From contig NZ_JAFKIP010000003.1 in assembly GCF_017305435.1 (NCBI RefSeq), positions 62,001 to 126,000 on the forward strand: a stretch of DNA of 64,000 bases, written 5' to 3'. Below are positions 8,852 through 17,105 of this stretch, one piece after another (the first letter of the stretch is position 1; each line of letters starts with the position of its first letter). The translations under genes were made by a program, and so were the position numbers. The notes under the pieces were generated by a model, which saw nothing but the letters and a program-made list of their open reading frames with translations, was not told where the DNA came from and ran no database searches. The stretch is from Microbacterium sp. GTDB taxonomy: Bacteria; Actinomycetota; Actinomycetes; Actinomycetales; Microbacteriaceae.

Positions 8852-11002
8852 CTATCTCGTTAGGATCGCGCGCGTGCTTACCCCGGGGTCGAGGTCCAGC
8901 CGGCGCAGGAGTTGGGCGTTGAGGGCGACGACGAGGGTGGACAGGGACATAAGGATCGCGCCGACTGCCATCGGCAGCACGAATCCGATGGGGGCGAGGA
9001 TGCCGGCGGCGAGCGGTACAGAGATCAGGTTGTAGCCTGCGGCCCACCAGAGGTTCTGCTTCATCTTGCGGTAGCTGGCGCGGGACAGTTCGATCACGGA
9101 CAGCACGGAGCGCGGGTCGGAGCTGGCGAGGATCACGCCGGCTGAGGCGATCGCGACGTCCGTGCCGGCACCGATAGCGATGCCGACGTCGGCGGTTGCG
9201 AGGGCGGGGGCGTCGTTGACGCCGTCGCCGATCATGGCGACTTTCTTCCCCTCGGCCTGGAGCGCACCGATCTTGGCGGCCTTGTCTTCCGGGCGCACCC
9301 CGGCGAAGACGCGGTCGATGCCCAGGTCGGTGCTGACCGCGTGGGCAACGGCCTCGGCGTCGCCCGTGATCATTACGACCTCGACGCCGAGCTTGTGGAG
9401 CGCGTCGACGGCCTCGCGGGATTCCGGACGGATTTCGTCGGCGAGTTCGAGTCCGCCGATCACGGCGCCGTCTTGGACGACGTGCAGGATGATTGCGCCG
9501 TCTGCGCGCCAGGTTGCCGCTTCATCGACTTCCGATGCGCCGAGCTCTTCGAGCAGGCGGGGACCGCCGACACGGATCTCGTGACCGTCCAGGGTGGCGG
9601 TCACGCCGACCGCCGGGGAGGAGGTGAATCCGGTGACGTTCTCGATCTGGAGGCCACGGTGTTGCGCGGCACGGACGATGGCTTTGGCGAGTGGGTGCTC
9701 GCTGTCGGCTTCTGCCGCGGCGGCGATCGCGAGCACCGTGTCGGCGTCGTGACCGCCGGTGGGGGCGATGGCGGTGACGACGGGTTCACCCTTGGTGAGG
9801 GTTCCGGTCTTGTCGAACAGGACGGCGTCGATGGTGCGCATCTGTTCGAGCGCGAGACGGTCTTTGATCAGCACCCCGCCGCGGGCGGCGCGTTCGGTCG
9901 CGATGGACACCACGAGCGGGATCGCCAGTCCGAGCGCGTGCGGGCAGGCGATGACGAGGACGGTGATGGTGCGGATGACGGCGTCGTCCGGGCTGCCCAC
10001 GAGGGTCCAGACGACGGCGGTGACCGCGGCGGCGCCGAGGGCGAACCAGAACAGCCAGCCGGCGGCGCGGTCGGCGATGCGCTGGGCGCGGGAGGTGGAG
10101 TTCTGCGCGTCGGTGACGAGTCGTTGGATGCCGGCGAGGGTGGTCTGGTCTCCGGTCGCGGTGACCTGGACGCGCAGGCCGGAGTCGGTCGCGACGGTCC
10201 CCGCGGTGACGGTGTCGCCGGTGCTGCGGGAGACGGGGCGTGATTCGCCGGTGACCATGGACTCGTCCATGTCCGCCCGCCCGTCGACGATCCGGCCGTC
10301 GGCGGGGACGCTGCCGCCGGGACGGACCACGACCACATCGCCGACACGGAGGTCTGCGGGGGAAACCGTCACGATCTGGTCGCCGTCGACGCGCTCGGCC
10401 TCGTCAGGCAGAAGCGCGGCGAGTGAATCCAGGGCTGATGTGGTCTGGGCGAGGGAGCGCATCTCGATCCAGTGGCCGAGGAGCATGATCACGATCAGCA
10501 GCGCGAGCTCCCACCAGAACTCGAGTTCATGGTGCAGCAGGCCCAGACTGGCGCCCCAGGATGCGAGAAACGCGACGGTGATCGCCGCGCCGACGAGCAG
10601 CATCATCCCGGGTGTGCGTGCGCGCAGTTCGCTGACCGCGCCGGACAGGAACGGCCAGCCGCCCCAGAAGTACATGACCGTACCGACCAGCGGGGCGATC
10701 AGGTTGATGCCGGGGGCGTCGGGCAGCGAGTACCCGAAGAGCATGGCGAACATGCTCGAGAACGCGACCACCGGCACCGCGAGGATCAGGTTGATCCAGA
10801 ACAACTGCCGGAACCGTGCCACATGATCGGCCCCGTGCCCGGCATGCCCACCGGGGTGATCATGCTCGCCGTGAGGGTCGTGCCCGGCCGGGTGGTCCAT
10901 GCCGTTCACGTGGTGGCCACCGTGCTCAGCGGCGTGAGAGCCGACCGGCGCCTCGCGTGTTCCCCGTGATGGGTCGTGGTGGTGTGCGTGCGGATCGGTC
11001 AT
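8852..11002 (-). CDS. copB: CPH-type copper-exporting P-type ATPase (CopB-like)
   Basis: This 716-residue P1B ATPase should pump copper or silver out of the cytoplasm using ATP. The N-terminus is a Cys-free, His-rich tail (HAHHHD, HGEHDHPGGHAGHG) instead of a CxxC metal domain. Membrane helices surround the ion motif CPH (ACPHALGLAIP), the mark of the CopB subgroup. The actuator has TGES, the phosphorylation site is DKTGT and the hinge is GDGVND. ATG 11002 is chosen because GGAGG lies six bases upstream; a longer frame to 11089 lacks this. A CsoR-like operator (11095-11111) lies just upstream, and DUF305, small Cys/His proteins and CueP genes follow, forming a copper-resistance cassette. Confidence 0.93.
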   Translation of the reverse strand: MTDPHAHHHDPSRGTREAPVGSHAAEHGGHHVNGMDHPAGHDPHGEHDHPGGHAGHGADHVARFRQLFWINLILAVPVVAFSSMFAMLFGYSLPDAPGINLIAPLVGTVMYFWGGWPFLSGAVSELRARTPGMMLLVGAAITVAFLASWGASLGLLHHELEFWWELALLIVIMLLGHWIEMRSLAQTTSALDSLAALLPDEAERVDGDQIVTVSPADLRVGDVVVVRPGGSVPADGRIVDGRADMDESMVTGESRPVSRSTGDTVTAGTVATDSGLRVQVTATGDQTTLAGIQRLVTDAQNSTSRAQRIADRAAGWLFWFALGAAAVTAVVWTLVGSPDDAVIRTITVLVIACPHALGLAIPLVVSIATERAARGGVLIKDRLALEQMRTIDAVLFDKTGTLTKGEPVVTAIAPTGGHDADTVLAIAAAAEADSEHPLAKAIVRAAQHRGLQIENVTGFTSSPAVGVTATLDGHEIRVGGPRLLEELGASEVDEAATWRADGAIILHVVQDGAVIGGLELADEIRPESREAVDALHKLGVEVVMITGDAEAVAHAVSTDLGIDRVFAGVRPEDKAAKIGALQAEGKKVAMIGDGVNDAPALATADVGIAIGAGTDVAIASAGVILASSDPRSVLSVIELSRASYRKMKQNLWWAAGYNLISVPLAAGILAPIGFVLPMAVGAILMSLSTLVVALNAQLLRRLDLDPGVSTRAILTR

Positions 11003-11094
11003 GACGAGCCTCCTCGCTGGTCTGTGGTCGGATGATTCCGGCGTCAGGCGGGGTGCCCTTCCTCGGATTGCCGACATGTCATTCATCAACCGGG

Positions 11095-11111
11095 ATACCC
11101 CCCTCGGGTAT
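11095..11111. promoter_or_regulatory. CsoR-like copper operator upstream of copB
   Basis: ATACCCCCCTCGGGTAT is a perfect 6-5-6 inverted repeat of the ATACCC...GGGTAT class bound by Cu(I)-sensing CsoR repressors. It sits about 95 bp upstream of the copB start. A related palindrome at 12299-12313 marks the second promoter of the cassette. The match to CsoR is by motif memory, not by search. No csoR gene is in the window. Confidence 0.65.
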
Positions 11112-11158
11112 TCCGACGGGTCTCGCGTTCGACAGGGCGAGACCCTCGGAATGATTCC

Positions 11159-11764
11159 TCAGTTCTGGGTGAGCAGGTTCTCCATCGTGGCGATCTCGGT
11201 AGTCTGCGTGTCCAGGATCGCTTGCGCGAGCGCGATCACCTCCTCGTTTGCTCCCTGGTCGAGTTCGGTCTGCGCCATCTCGATCGCGCCCTCGTGGTGC
11301 ACGATCATCTGCTCCAGGAACAACCGCGCCGCCTCCGCGCCGTCGGCGGCTTCCAGTGCCGCCATGTCGCCATCGGACATCATTCCGTCACCGTGCCCCA
11401 TCCCGCTCATGTCGCCGCTGGAGCTCATTCCCCAATTGGTGAGCCAGGACTGCATGAGCTCGATCTCGGGGGCCTGCGCGTCCTTGATCTGCTGCGCCAG
11501 GGCCTGCACCTGATCGTCGATGCCGTCCTTGCCGAGGATCGTGTCGCTCATCTCCACCGCCTGCTCGTGGTGGGGGATCATCATGATCACGAACATCTCG
11601 TCCGCCGCGTTGACCTGGGCAGACGGCGACGTGGGCGACATCATCCCGCCCTGGCCCATCCCCGGCATCGATCCGCCGCCGACATAGGCGCACCCTGCCA
11701 GCGACACCGCCACCGCGAGCGGCACGACGGTCAATACCGTCCATCGGAACTTCTTCACAACCAT
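11159..11764 (-). CDS. DUF305-family metal-associated lipoprotein
   Basis: This 201-residue precursor has a signal peptide ending in the lipobox SLAGC. The mature part carries two four-helix DUF305 repeats with the signature MMIPHHEQAVEM and MIVHHEGAIEM (paired HH plus E and M), and a Met/Gly/His-rich loop (GMGQGGMM, MSGMGHGDGMM). Proteins of this family sit in copper and silver clusters and are thought to bind metal outside the membrane. ATG 11764 follows AGAAGG at good spacing; the longer frame to 11809 lacks one. It lies between the small Cys/His protein gene and copB, all leftward, so co-transcription is possible, though copB also has its own operator. Confidence 0.88.
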   Translation of the reverse strand: MVVKKFRWTVLTVVPLAVAVSLAGCAYVGGGSMPGMGQGGMMSPTSPSAQVNAADEMFVIMMIPHHEQAVEMSDTILGKDGIDDQVQALAQQIKDAQAPEIELMQSWLTNWGMSSSGDMSGMGHGDGMMSDGDMAALEAADGAEAARLFLEQMIVHHEGAIEMAQTELDQGANEEVIALAQAILDTQTTEIATMENLLTQN

Positions 11765-11845
11765 TGGTCCTTCTCCATCGATCGGTGAACTTCGCCCGCG
11801 TGCGGGCATGACTCAGCCCCGGCCACGAGGGCCGGGACGGTCGGT

Positions 11846-12277
11846 TCACGTTCGACTGATGGACAGGTCCAGCAGCGACGGCGGACGGGGCAGTACCGAC
11901 AACAGCACCCCGACCACACGCGCCGGCGGGCTCGGCCCGCGGCTTCGGCCGCGGATGACCCCGGGGCCGGAGCGCGCCGCCCACAGCACCACCGCCAGCA
12001 GACCGAGCACGCACGCCGCCATCAACGCGTCATGCGCCGCACCGGGCGCGCAGTCCGCACAGGCGGTCTCGGCGACGACACCGGTGTCCGACGAGGGGCC
12101 GTGGCCGTGTTCGGCGCCGATGCTCGAAACGGCCGTCATCGGCGCTTCGGGGTGCCCGGTCATGAGCGTGTGCATGCCCAGCAGCCCCACCATCACCAGC
12201 GCCGCGAGCAACACCGACAGCATCCACCGCCACAGCATCGGCGGATGCAGACGAGTTCGCGTCGTGTCCAGGGCCAC
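11846..12277 (-). CDS. DUF6153-like membrane protein of the copper cassette
   Basis: This 143-residue protein has two hydrophobic helices (about residues 17-40 and 95-115) with an exposed loop between them. The loop contains His residues and the Cys cluster CADCAPG. That layout fits DUF6153, a family of unknown function often beside copper genes. The GTG at 12277 is preferred because AGGAGA precedes it by three to four bases. It is divergent from the gene at 12399 with a CsoR-like palindrome between them. The C-terminus ends LSISRT, echoing the LSVSRT end of that neighbour, which suggests the two are divergent paralogues. A role in periplasmic-side copper binding is inference. Confidence 0.7.
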   Translation of the reverse strand: MALDTTRTRLHPPMLWRWMLSVLLAALVMVGLLGMHTLMTGHPEAPMTAVSSIGAEHGHGPSSDTGVVAETACADCAPGAAHDALMAACVLGLLAVVLWAARSGPGVIRGRSRGPSPPARVVGVLLSVLPRPPSLLDLSISRT

Positions 12278-12298
12278 AGATCTCCTTGGTTCGCAGAG

Positions 12299-12313
12299 TA
12301 CCCCACCGGGGTA
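12299..12313. promoter_or_regulatory. CsoR-like operator in the divergent copper promoter
   Basis: TACCCCACCGGGGTA is a perfect 6-3-6 inverted repeat in the 121-bp space between divergent small copper-cassette genes. It resembles the site at 11095-11111. One repressor bound here could control both directions, including the rightward cueP transcript. Confidence 0.6.
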
Positions 12314-12398
12314 TTCACCCCCACCCCGCCGCCAGCTGGTTTTTCCTGTCAGAAGGCTGGGTGGGGGCACGCGATCGTCGTGACATCCTGAGGGAGTC

Positions 12399-12803
12399 AT
12401 GACCTCGTCCGCGATCACCAGCTCTCGCCGCTACGCGCGGTGGCGCAGCATGTGCGCGGTCATCGGGCTGGTCCTCGTTGCTCTCCTCGCCCTGCATGTT
12501 TCTCCCGCGACGGCCGCGGATGCCGCGCCCGCGATGTCGACGCAGAGCGAGAGCACCCACTCCCCGGATCTCTCGGACTGCGCGGGGTGCGCGGTGTGCC
12601 CGGATGGAAACGGCAGCCCGCACGCCGCGATGGGCGTGCACTGCGGGATGACGTTGCAGCCACCCACCGTGCATGCGGGCGTGGTGCCGACGCGAGCCTG
12701 GTTCCGCGCGCTGTCTCCCGGCGCACGACAGCCGTCGCCCGCCGAAGGAGCAGCTGCGCCGCGCTCCCTCACGCTCTGGGAGCTTTCAGTCAGTCGAACG
12801 TGA
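12399..12803 (+). CDS. secreted or anchored Cys-rich DUF6153-like protein
   Basis: This 134-residue protein begins with a basic N-terminus and a hydrophobic segment (about residues 19-40) ending in VSPATA, a possible signal peptide. The exported part contains Met, His and Cys (MSTQSES, DCAGCAVC, HAAMGVHCGM), as expected for a metal-binding extracellular protein. It is divergent from and similar in design to the gene at 11846-12277, sharing the C-terminal pattern LSxSRT. The gene starts at an ATG 86 bp from the CsoR-like palindrome and leads into cueP 85 bp downstream, so both rightward genes are probably copper-induced. Its exact function is not known. Confidence 0.65.
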   Translation: MTSSAITSSRRYARWRSMCAVIGLVLVALLALHVSPATAADAAPAMSTQSESTHSPDLSDCAGCAVCPDGNGSPHAAMGVHCGMTLQPPTVHAGVVPTRAWFRALSPGARQPSPAEGAAAPRSLTLWELSVSRT

Positions 12804-12888
12804 GTGCGGCCCGCCGGGACTGTTCGCCGGCAACCGCATCGCCCGTCCCCGGGCGCCCACACAACCTTCGACGAAAGTGAACCCTGCC

Positions 12889-13458
12889 ATGCCTCGCGCA
12901 TCGAAAACCAACCTCGGCGTGATCCTCGCGACCACCCTGCTCCTCGTCACCGGCTGCGCAGCCGCCACCCCCGACAGTACGACCACCGATCCACTCGCCG
13001 CCGCCGGTTTCCCCGACCAGACCATCCACCAGGTCATCGACGAGCTCGAAGCGACACCGGTCGACGACCGACGCGACGACCTGATCGCATCCGTGCGCCC
13101 GAACGCCGTGCTGTTCACCGTCGACGGTGGGCCCGAGACCTCCGTCCCACTCGAGGACGAGTTCTACCTCTCCGTCGCGCCGTACCGGAACACCACGCAC
13201 GACTGCTACTTCCACAGTCTGACCACCTGCGTCGGAGAGCTCGGCGACGAGCCCCTCCACCTCACGGTCGTCGGCGACGATGGCGAGGTGCTGCTCGACG
13301 AAGAACGCACGACGAACAGCAACGGCTTCGTCGGACTGTGGCTTCCCCGCGACATCGACGCCACACTCACTATCACGCACGAGAACGGCTCGATCACCAC
13401 CCCCATCTCCACTGGCGCGGATGACCCCACCTGCCTCACCGATCTGCCTCTCACGTAG
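12889..13458 (+). CDS. cueP: CueP-family periplasmic/extracellular copper-binding lipoprotein
   Basis: This 189-residue precursor has a signal peptide with lipobox VTGC. The mature protein shows the CueP hallmarks: FYLSVAPY, the Cys/His segment HDCYFHSLTTC with a second Cys six residues on, SNGFVGLWLPRD, and a late Cys in TCLT. In Salmonella, CueP binds copper in the periplasm and supports superoxide dismutase; here it would sit on the outer face of the membrane. ATG 12889 is used; a longer frame from 12673 runs opposite the expected signal peptide. A weak hairpin follows the stop. It closes the rightward arm of the copper cassette. Confidence 0.9.
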   Translation: MPRASKTNLGVILATTLLLVTGCAAATPDSTTTDPLAAAGFPDQTIHQVIDELEATPVDDRRDDLIASVRPNAVLFTVDGGPETSVPLEDEFYLSVAPYRNTTHDCYFHSLTTCVGELGDEPLHLTVVGDDGEVLLDEERTTNSNGFVGLWLPRDIDATLTITHENGSITTPISTGADDPTCLTDLPLT

Positions 13459-13460
13459 AG

Positions 13461-13491
13461 GGCCCGAGGAAGCGACCCCGCCTCTCGGGCC
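13461..13491 (+). terminator. possible terminator after cueP
   Basis: GGCCCGAG (13461-13468) and CTCGGGCC (13484-13491) form an 8-bp GC-rich stem with a 15-base loop two bases after the cueP stop. There is no T-run, as is usual in high-GC actinobacteria. Confidence 0.45.
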
Positions 13492-13670
13492 GCCCGCTAC
13501 GTGGCGGCGGCGCGGGAGACGTCACGCCGATCGTCGTCGCTGCGCGAATGAACGGCGCCTCCCCTCGCCCGCACGATCACGCCACGCCCGCAACACCCCC
13601 TGACTGCGCATCGCCCGGATACGGATCCGACCGGGGTCCGCCGCCGACCTCCGGGATCAAGCTCGATGGC

Positions 13671-14279
13671 ATGAATGGAATACAGATTGGCTATGCCAGA
13701 GTCTCGACCGCTGATCAGGACCTCACTTCGCAGCGGGACGGGCTATTGCGGCTCGGGGTTCTCGATTCGAACATCTATGTCGATCACGGGCTGACCGGCA
13801 CCAACCGCGCCAGGCCAGGGCTCCGCGAAGCGCTCGCCGCAGTCCGAGAAGGCGACACCCTCGTAGTCACAAAGCTCGACCGGCTCGCCAGGTCCGTGAA
13901 GGATGCGCGCGACATCGCCGACGAGCTGACGACGAAAGGCGTCGCGCTCAGTCTTGGCGGCAGCAGGTACGACCCCACCGACCCAGTGGGGCGGTTGCTG
14001 TTCAATGTGCTCGCGATGGTTGCCGAGTTCGAACGCGACCTAATCAGCATGCGCACGAAGGAGGGGATGGCGGTCGCCCGCGCGAAAGGTCACCTAAAGG
14101 GTAAGCAGCCGAAGATGTCGACAACGCAGCGAAAGCTGATGTTCGACGTCCAGGACCGCGGCGAGTACACCCAAACCGAGATCGCCGAGCTGTTCAGTGT
14201 CTCTCGGGCCACCGTCTACCGCGAACTACAGCGTCGCCGGGCAGCGTTCCGTGCCGCGAGCGACGCGCACATCTTCTGA
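13671..14279 (+). CDS. serine recombinase (resolvase/invertase family)
   Basis: This 202-residue resolvase should recombine short DNA sites by a covalent 5'-phosphoserine bond. The N-terminus IGYARVSTADQDLTSQRD holds the catalytic serine (S11) and nearby arginines. The core has LVVTKLDRLARSVKD and LLFNVLAMVAEFERDL, both typical. The C-terminus (QTEIAELFSVSRATVYREL) is a helix-turn-helix. The length is that of Tn3-type resolvases. The ATG at 13671 is the natural start; an upstream extension to 13548 is not family-like. It lies between the copper cassette and a truncated ISL3 transposase, so it may be the resolvase of a transposon that carried copper resistance. No Tn3 transposase is seen. Confidence 0.88.
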   Translation: MNGIQIGYARVSTADQDLTSQRDGLLRLGVLDSNIYVDHGLTGTNRARPGLREALAAVREGDTLVVTKLDRLARSVKDARDIADELTTKGVALSLGGSRYDPTDPVGRLLFNVLAMVAEFERDLISMRTKEGMAVARAKGHLKGKQPKMSTTQRKLMFDVQDRGEYTQTEIAELFSVSRATVYRELQRRRAAFRAASDAHIF

Positions 14280-14360
14280 GCCCAGGCCGCAGCCCCTACC
14301 GGCGATGGCCTTGGGTCGCCGCCGGCGGGGGCGCGTACTGACAGTGCCCGCGGAGGGATC

Positions 14361-15431
14361 GTGTGGCGGCAGCGGGTCTGGCGATGCGACGACGAGGGCT
14401 GTCTGCGGAAGACGTTCAAGGAGCAGCTGCCGTCGCTGGTTGCCCGGCGCGGGTCGATCACGACGCGCGCTATCGGCTGGGCGATCGGGCAGCTGCGTCG
14501 CGAGCACGCCACGATCGCGGGCCTGGCCCGGCAGCTCGGGACGTCGTGGAAGACGGTGTGGCGGGCCGTCGAACCCGAACTCGTCAAGCTGGCCGTCGAT
14601 GAGACCCGGTTCGAGAACGTCACCACGCTCGGCGTCGACGAGCACATCTGGCACCACGTCGACCCCCGCAAGCGCGGCCCGAAGGAGTTGACCGGGATGG
14701 TCGACCTCACCCGCGACGAGCACGGAAAGACGCGGGCCCGGCTGCTGGATCTCGTCCCGGGCCGATCGGGGAAGGCGTATGCCTCCTGGCTCGGTGATCG
14801 TGGCGACGCGTTCCGGAAGAACGTGCGAGTGGCAGCTCTCGATCCGTTCGCGGGTTACAAGACTGCGATCGACGACAAGCTGCAGGACGCCACCGCGGTG
14901 CTCGACGCGTTCCACGCCGTCAAGCTCGGCACCGCCGCCGTTGACGAGGTCCGCCGGCGCGTCCAGCAGGACACTCTCGGGCATCGCGGCCGTAAGGGCG
15001 ACCCGCTCTACGGGATCCAGACCATCCTCCGCGCCGGCGCCGAGAACCTCACCGAGAAACAGCGAGCACGGCTCACCGCCGCGATCGAGGCCGACCCCGC
15101 GCACGACGAGGTGTTCGTCGCGTGGCAGTGCGCGCAGCAACTTCGCTCCGCCTACCACCAGAAGGACCTCGCCGCCGGGCGGCGGATCGCCGAGCAGGTC
15201 GTCGAGACGTTCCACACCTGCCCGATCCCCGAGATCGCCCGCCTCGGCCGCACCCTCCGCCGCTGGCGGTCAGCGTTCGTGGCCTACTTCACCACCGGCC
15301 GCGCGAACAACGGCGGCACCGAGGCGGTGAACGGGATCATCGAGCTCCACCGCCGCCTCGCCCGCGGCTACCGCAACCGCCACAACTACCGACTCCGCAT
15401 GCTCCTCGCCGCCGGCGGACTCACCCCATGA
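14361..15431 (+). pseudogene. ISL3-family transposase, N-terminally truncated
   Basis: The 356 visible residues start at a GTG inside what should be the N-terminal zinc-ribbon: WRQRVWRCDDEGC keeps only its second Cys pair, and the first is missing. The rest matches ISL3 transposases: a helix-turn-helix (IAGLARQLGTSWKTVWRAVEP), the DDE catalytic core starting LGVDEHIWHHV, VAALDPFAGY, DAFHAVKLG and the late acid in NNGGTEAVNGIIE. About 60-90 N-terminal residues seem to be lost. The break lies within about 80 bp of the recombinase stop at 14279. It may be inactive because target DNA recognition depends on the lost domain. Confidence 0.75.
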
Positions 15432-15437
15432 CCCCCA

Positions 15438-15455
15438 CCGGATGTCCGAAGAGCC
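15438..15455. repeat. right inverted repeat of the ISL3 element
   Basis: CCGGATGTCCGAAGAGCC is the right terminal repeat of the truncated ISL3 element. The same 18-mer occurs exactly at 25625-25642, and with one central change (AAG for ATG) at 5556-5573. It marks the border with the polymerase gene fragment to its right. Confidence 0.75.
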
Positions 15456-15477
15456 AGTTATGCGCTCGATCTCGTAA

Positions 15478-15912
15478 CGGGGAGATCGATCATCTTCCTT
15501 CTTCGCTCGATCGTCAGCGGACTCGTTCTCCTTCGACCTACTGGCGCAGACGTTCGGTCTGGGGGTCGGGCTCGGCAGTAGTCGCCCGTCCAGCTTCTTC
15601 GCCATGCTCGTGTCGAATGTCGGAATACTGGGCACCGTTCTCTTCGCGTCGATTGTCGCCTGGGCGCTCCGAGCCGCGTGGAGGAAGCGATCGGAATTCG
15701 AACCGGCCATGTGGGCGCTCATCGCGATCCTCACCGCAAAAGTCGTGGGGGAACCCAATATGTCCCATCCGGTCATGCGGCTTACACTCGCCGTCTGCGC
15801 ATCCGCTTTGGTCGTGTCGGAGGCGGAGAAGCCATCCCCCGGTGGGGTCGGGAATGAAAGAGTCACCCCCGACCCCACGTCAAACAGTCGTCGACCGATC
15901 ATGCGGAGATAG
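15478..15912 (+). pseudogene. 3' fragment of a polysaccharide (Wzy/O-antigen-type) polymerase gene
   Basis: From an in-frame stop at 15475 the frame encodes a fragment with 'FFARSSADSFSFDLLAQ', then 'GVGLGSSRPSSFF', then two hydrophobic helices (VSNVGILGTVLFASIV and MRLTLAVCASALVV). This pattern, loop with GxGLGSxRPSS followed by C-terminal helices, is that of O-antigen or exopolysaccharide polymerases and ligases. About the first two thirds of the gene are absent, and the fragment begins 22 bp after the ISL3 right end. The best reading is that IS insertion followed by deletion removed the 5' part. The remaining frame has no credible start. Confidence 0.65.
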
Positions 15913-16735
15913 CCGAGTACGACTTCCATGTGCCGGGCGTTCCACTCGCCGTGCAGACCCAGCCGGCGCTACCACTGGCGGAAGGCGCGCCGTGCTCGAC
16001 CCTCTGGCCGCGCGCCCACGCACCCTGTGACGGTGCCCCCGCGGAAAGCAGCGGCGCGGTGAAGTCGAACTCCGGTCGCTGATCCGTGAACGGAGCGGCG
16101 AACAGCCAGACTCCCTCGATCTCGACGTTCAGGTCGGACTTGATGCCGTTGTAGTTGAACCAGATCGTGAGCGTCGGCGAGGCACCGAACGAGTCACCGG
16201 ACTCGTACCTCGCGACCGAGTGCACCCACCGGAGCGCACCAGTCTGATAGTCGCGGGCGCTGTGGAGCTCGTTGATGCTCTGCCGCCGGGCCGTGAGCCC
16301 ACCGATGGTCCACGCGAACCCGTTCGCCGGCGCGTCTGCTTTCACCAGCATGAGCAGGTGGGCGATGCCGCCCTTGACGAGGTTCACCCGACTGTCGAGC
16401 GGGGCCGTGATCCGCCCGTAAGCGTCGGTGGTTTCGGTGACCTTGAACCTCGAAGGGGCGACCCGGCCCGTCGCTTCCACGCTCGACACGAGACCGACGG
16501 GGGTCCACAGCGGCGACAGTGCCCCGTCCGGTCCCGCGACGTTCCATCCACGAAGGAGGCTCAGCATCGGTGCCTCTGCGGGGAACTTCGACGGGCTTCG
16601 CTGCATCACCACCGGTGGCGCGAACGCGGTCACTCCTCGCGCGAGTGTCGGGACCCGGTTCGGGTTCGCGATGTTCGTGCCGGGGGCCTCCGTGCCCGCG
16701 CAGCCGGCCGACTCGCCGTCGGCGGGCGAGGTCAC
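15899..16735 (-). CDS. hypothetical beta-rich protein with tail-fibre-like C-terminal motif, probably 5'-truncated
   Basis: The 278 residues contain no signal peptide. The middle looks like a beta-sandwich (LTIWFNYNGIKSDLNVEIEG, then VWLFAAPF). The C-terminus GSAGWVCTASGTPGTWKSY resembles the end motif of many phage tail-fibre and polysaccharide-associated beta-helix proteins. Its stop overlaps the polymerase fragment by 14 bp, so it may have belonged to the same exopolysaccharide locus. The GTG at 16735 lacks a clear ribosome site and the frame stays open upstream, so the real N-terminus may have been lost at a junction near 16.9 kb. A role in surface polysaccharide recognition is inference. 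Confidence 0.5.
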   Translation of the reverse strand: MTSPADGESAGCAGTEAPGTNIANPNRVPTLARGVTAFAPPVVMQRSPSKFPAEAPMLSLLRGWNVAGPDGALSPLWTPVGLVSSVEATGRVAPSRFKVTETTDAYGRITAPLDSRVNLVKGGIAHLLMLVKADAPANGFAWTIGGLTARRQSINELHSARDYQTGALRWVHSVARYESGDSFGASPTLTIWFNYNGIKSDLNVEIEGVWLFAAPFTDQRPEFDFTAPLLSAGAPSQGAWARGQRVEHGAPSASGSAGWVCTASGTPGTWKSYSAISA

Positions 16736-16994
16736 GGACCCCGTTTCCGGAACGGAGCAGCCGCCGGCATCCGACGCGCCCCCGCAGACCGCGAGACGGA
16801 CTCCGCGCCCGCACCGCAGGAGGGTTCGTCGGCACGTGTCGACGCCGACACCTCGGACCTTGCGGGTACCGACGGTTCGGGCGCTGAGACTGCGGGGCGC
16901 CCGGGCTGCCCTGCACCATCCCGCGGGTCTCCTGCTCCATCTGCTCGTCGAGCCGCGGCCCGTGCTTCGTGTTGCCCCGCTGCGCGTCGCTCAT
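16732..16994 (-). pseudogene. disrupted small conserved actinobacterial protein (MSDAQRGNTKHGP family)
   Basis: The ATG at 16994 has a good ribosome site (AAGGA about eight bases upstream) and opens with MSDAQRGNTKHGPRLDEQME, then QETRGMVQG. This start is characteristic of a small conserved actinobacterial family of unknown function. After about 32 residues the likeness stops and the original frame runs on as Arg/Pro-rich text without a stop. A one-base shift gives a more protein-like continuation (APEPSVPARSEVSAS) that stops at 16732. I read this as a frameshift or a fusion at a recombination junction. A normal short gene with an unusual tail remains possible. Confidence 0.35.
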
Positions 16995-17105
16995 GGTCGC
17001 GTCCTTCCGTCCTTGAGGCGCACCGTAGGCCCGCCGGACCGGATCGCGCGATCGGGTTGACGTAGCGCAGGCGCGTGGCAGCCCCGCGGAAGGGAAGCGC
17101 GCGGG

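Larger units (their letters stand above)
14281..15455 (+). mobile_element. 5'-truncated ISL3-family insertion sequence
   Basis: The right end is intact: the transposase stop is followed by ACCCCCACCGGATGTCCGAAGAGCC, whose last 18 bases (15438-15455) match the arms of the palindromes at 5516 and 25592. The matching left arm GGCTCTTCGGACATCCGG is absent before the transposase. The element instead begins just after the serine recombinase stop, so its left end was lost in a rearrangement. Without a left end it should not be able to move by itself. Confidence 0.75.
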
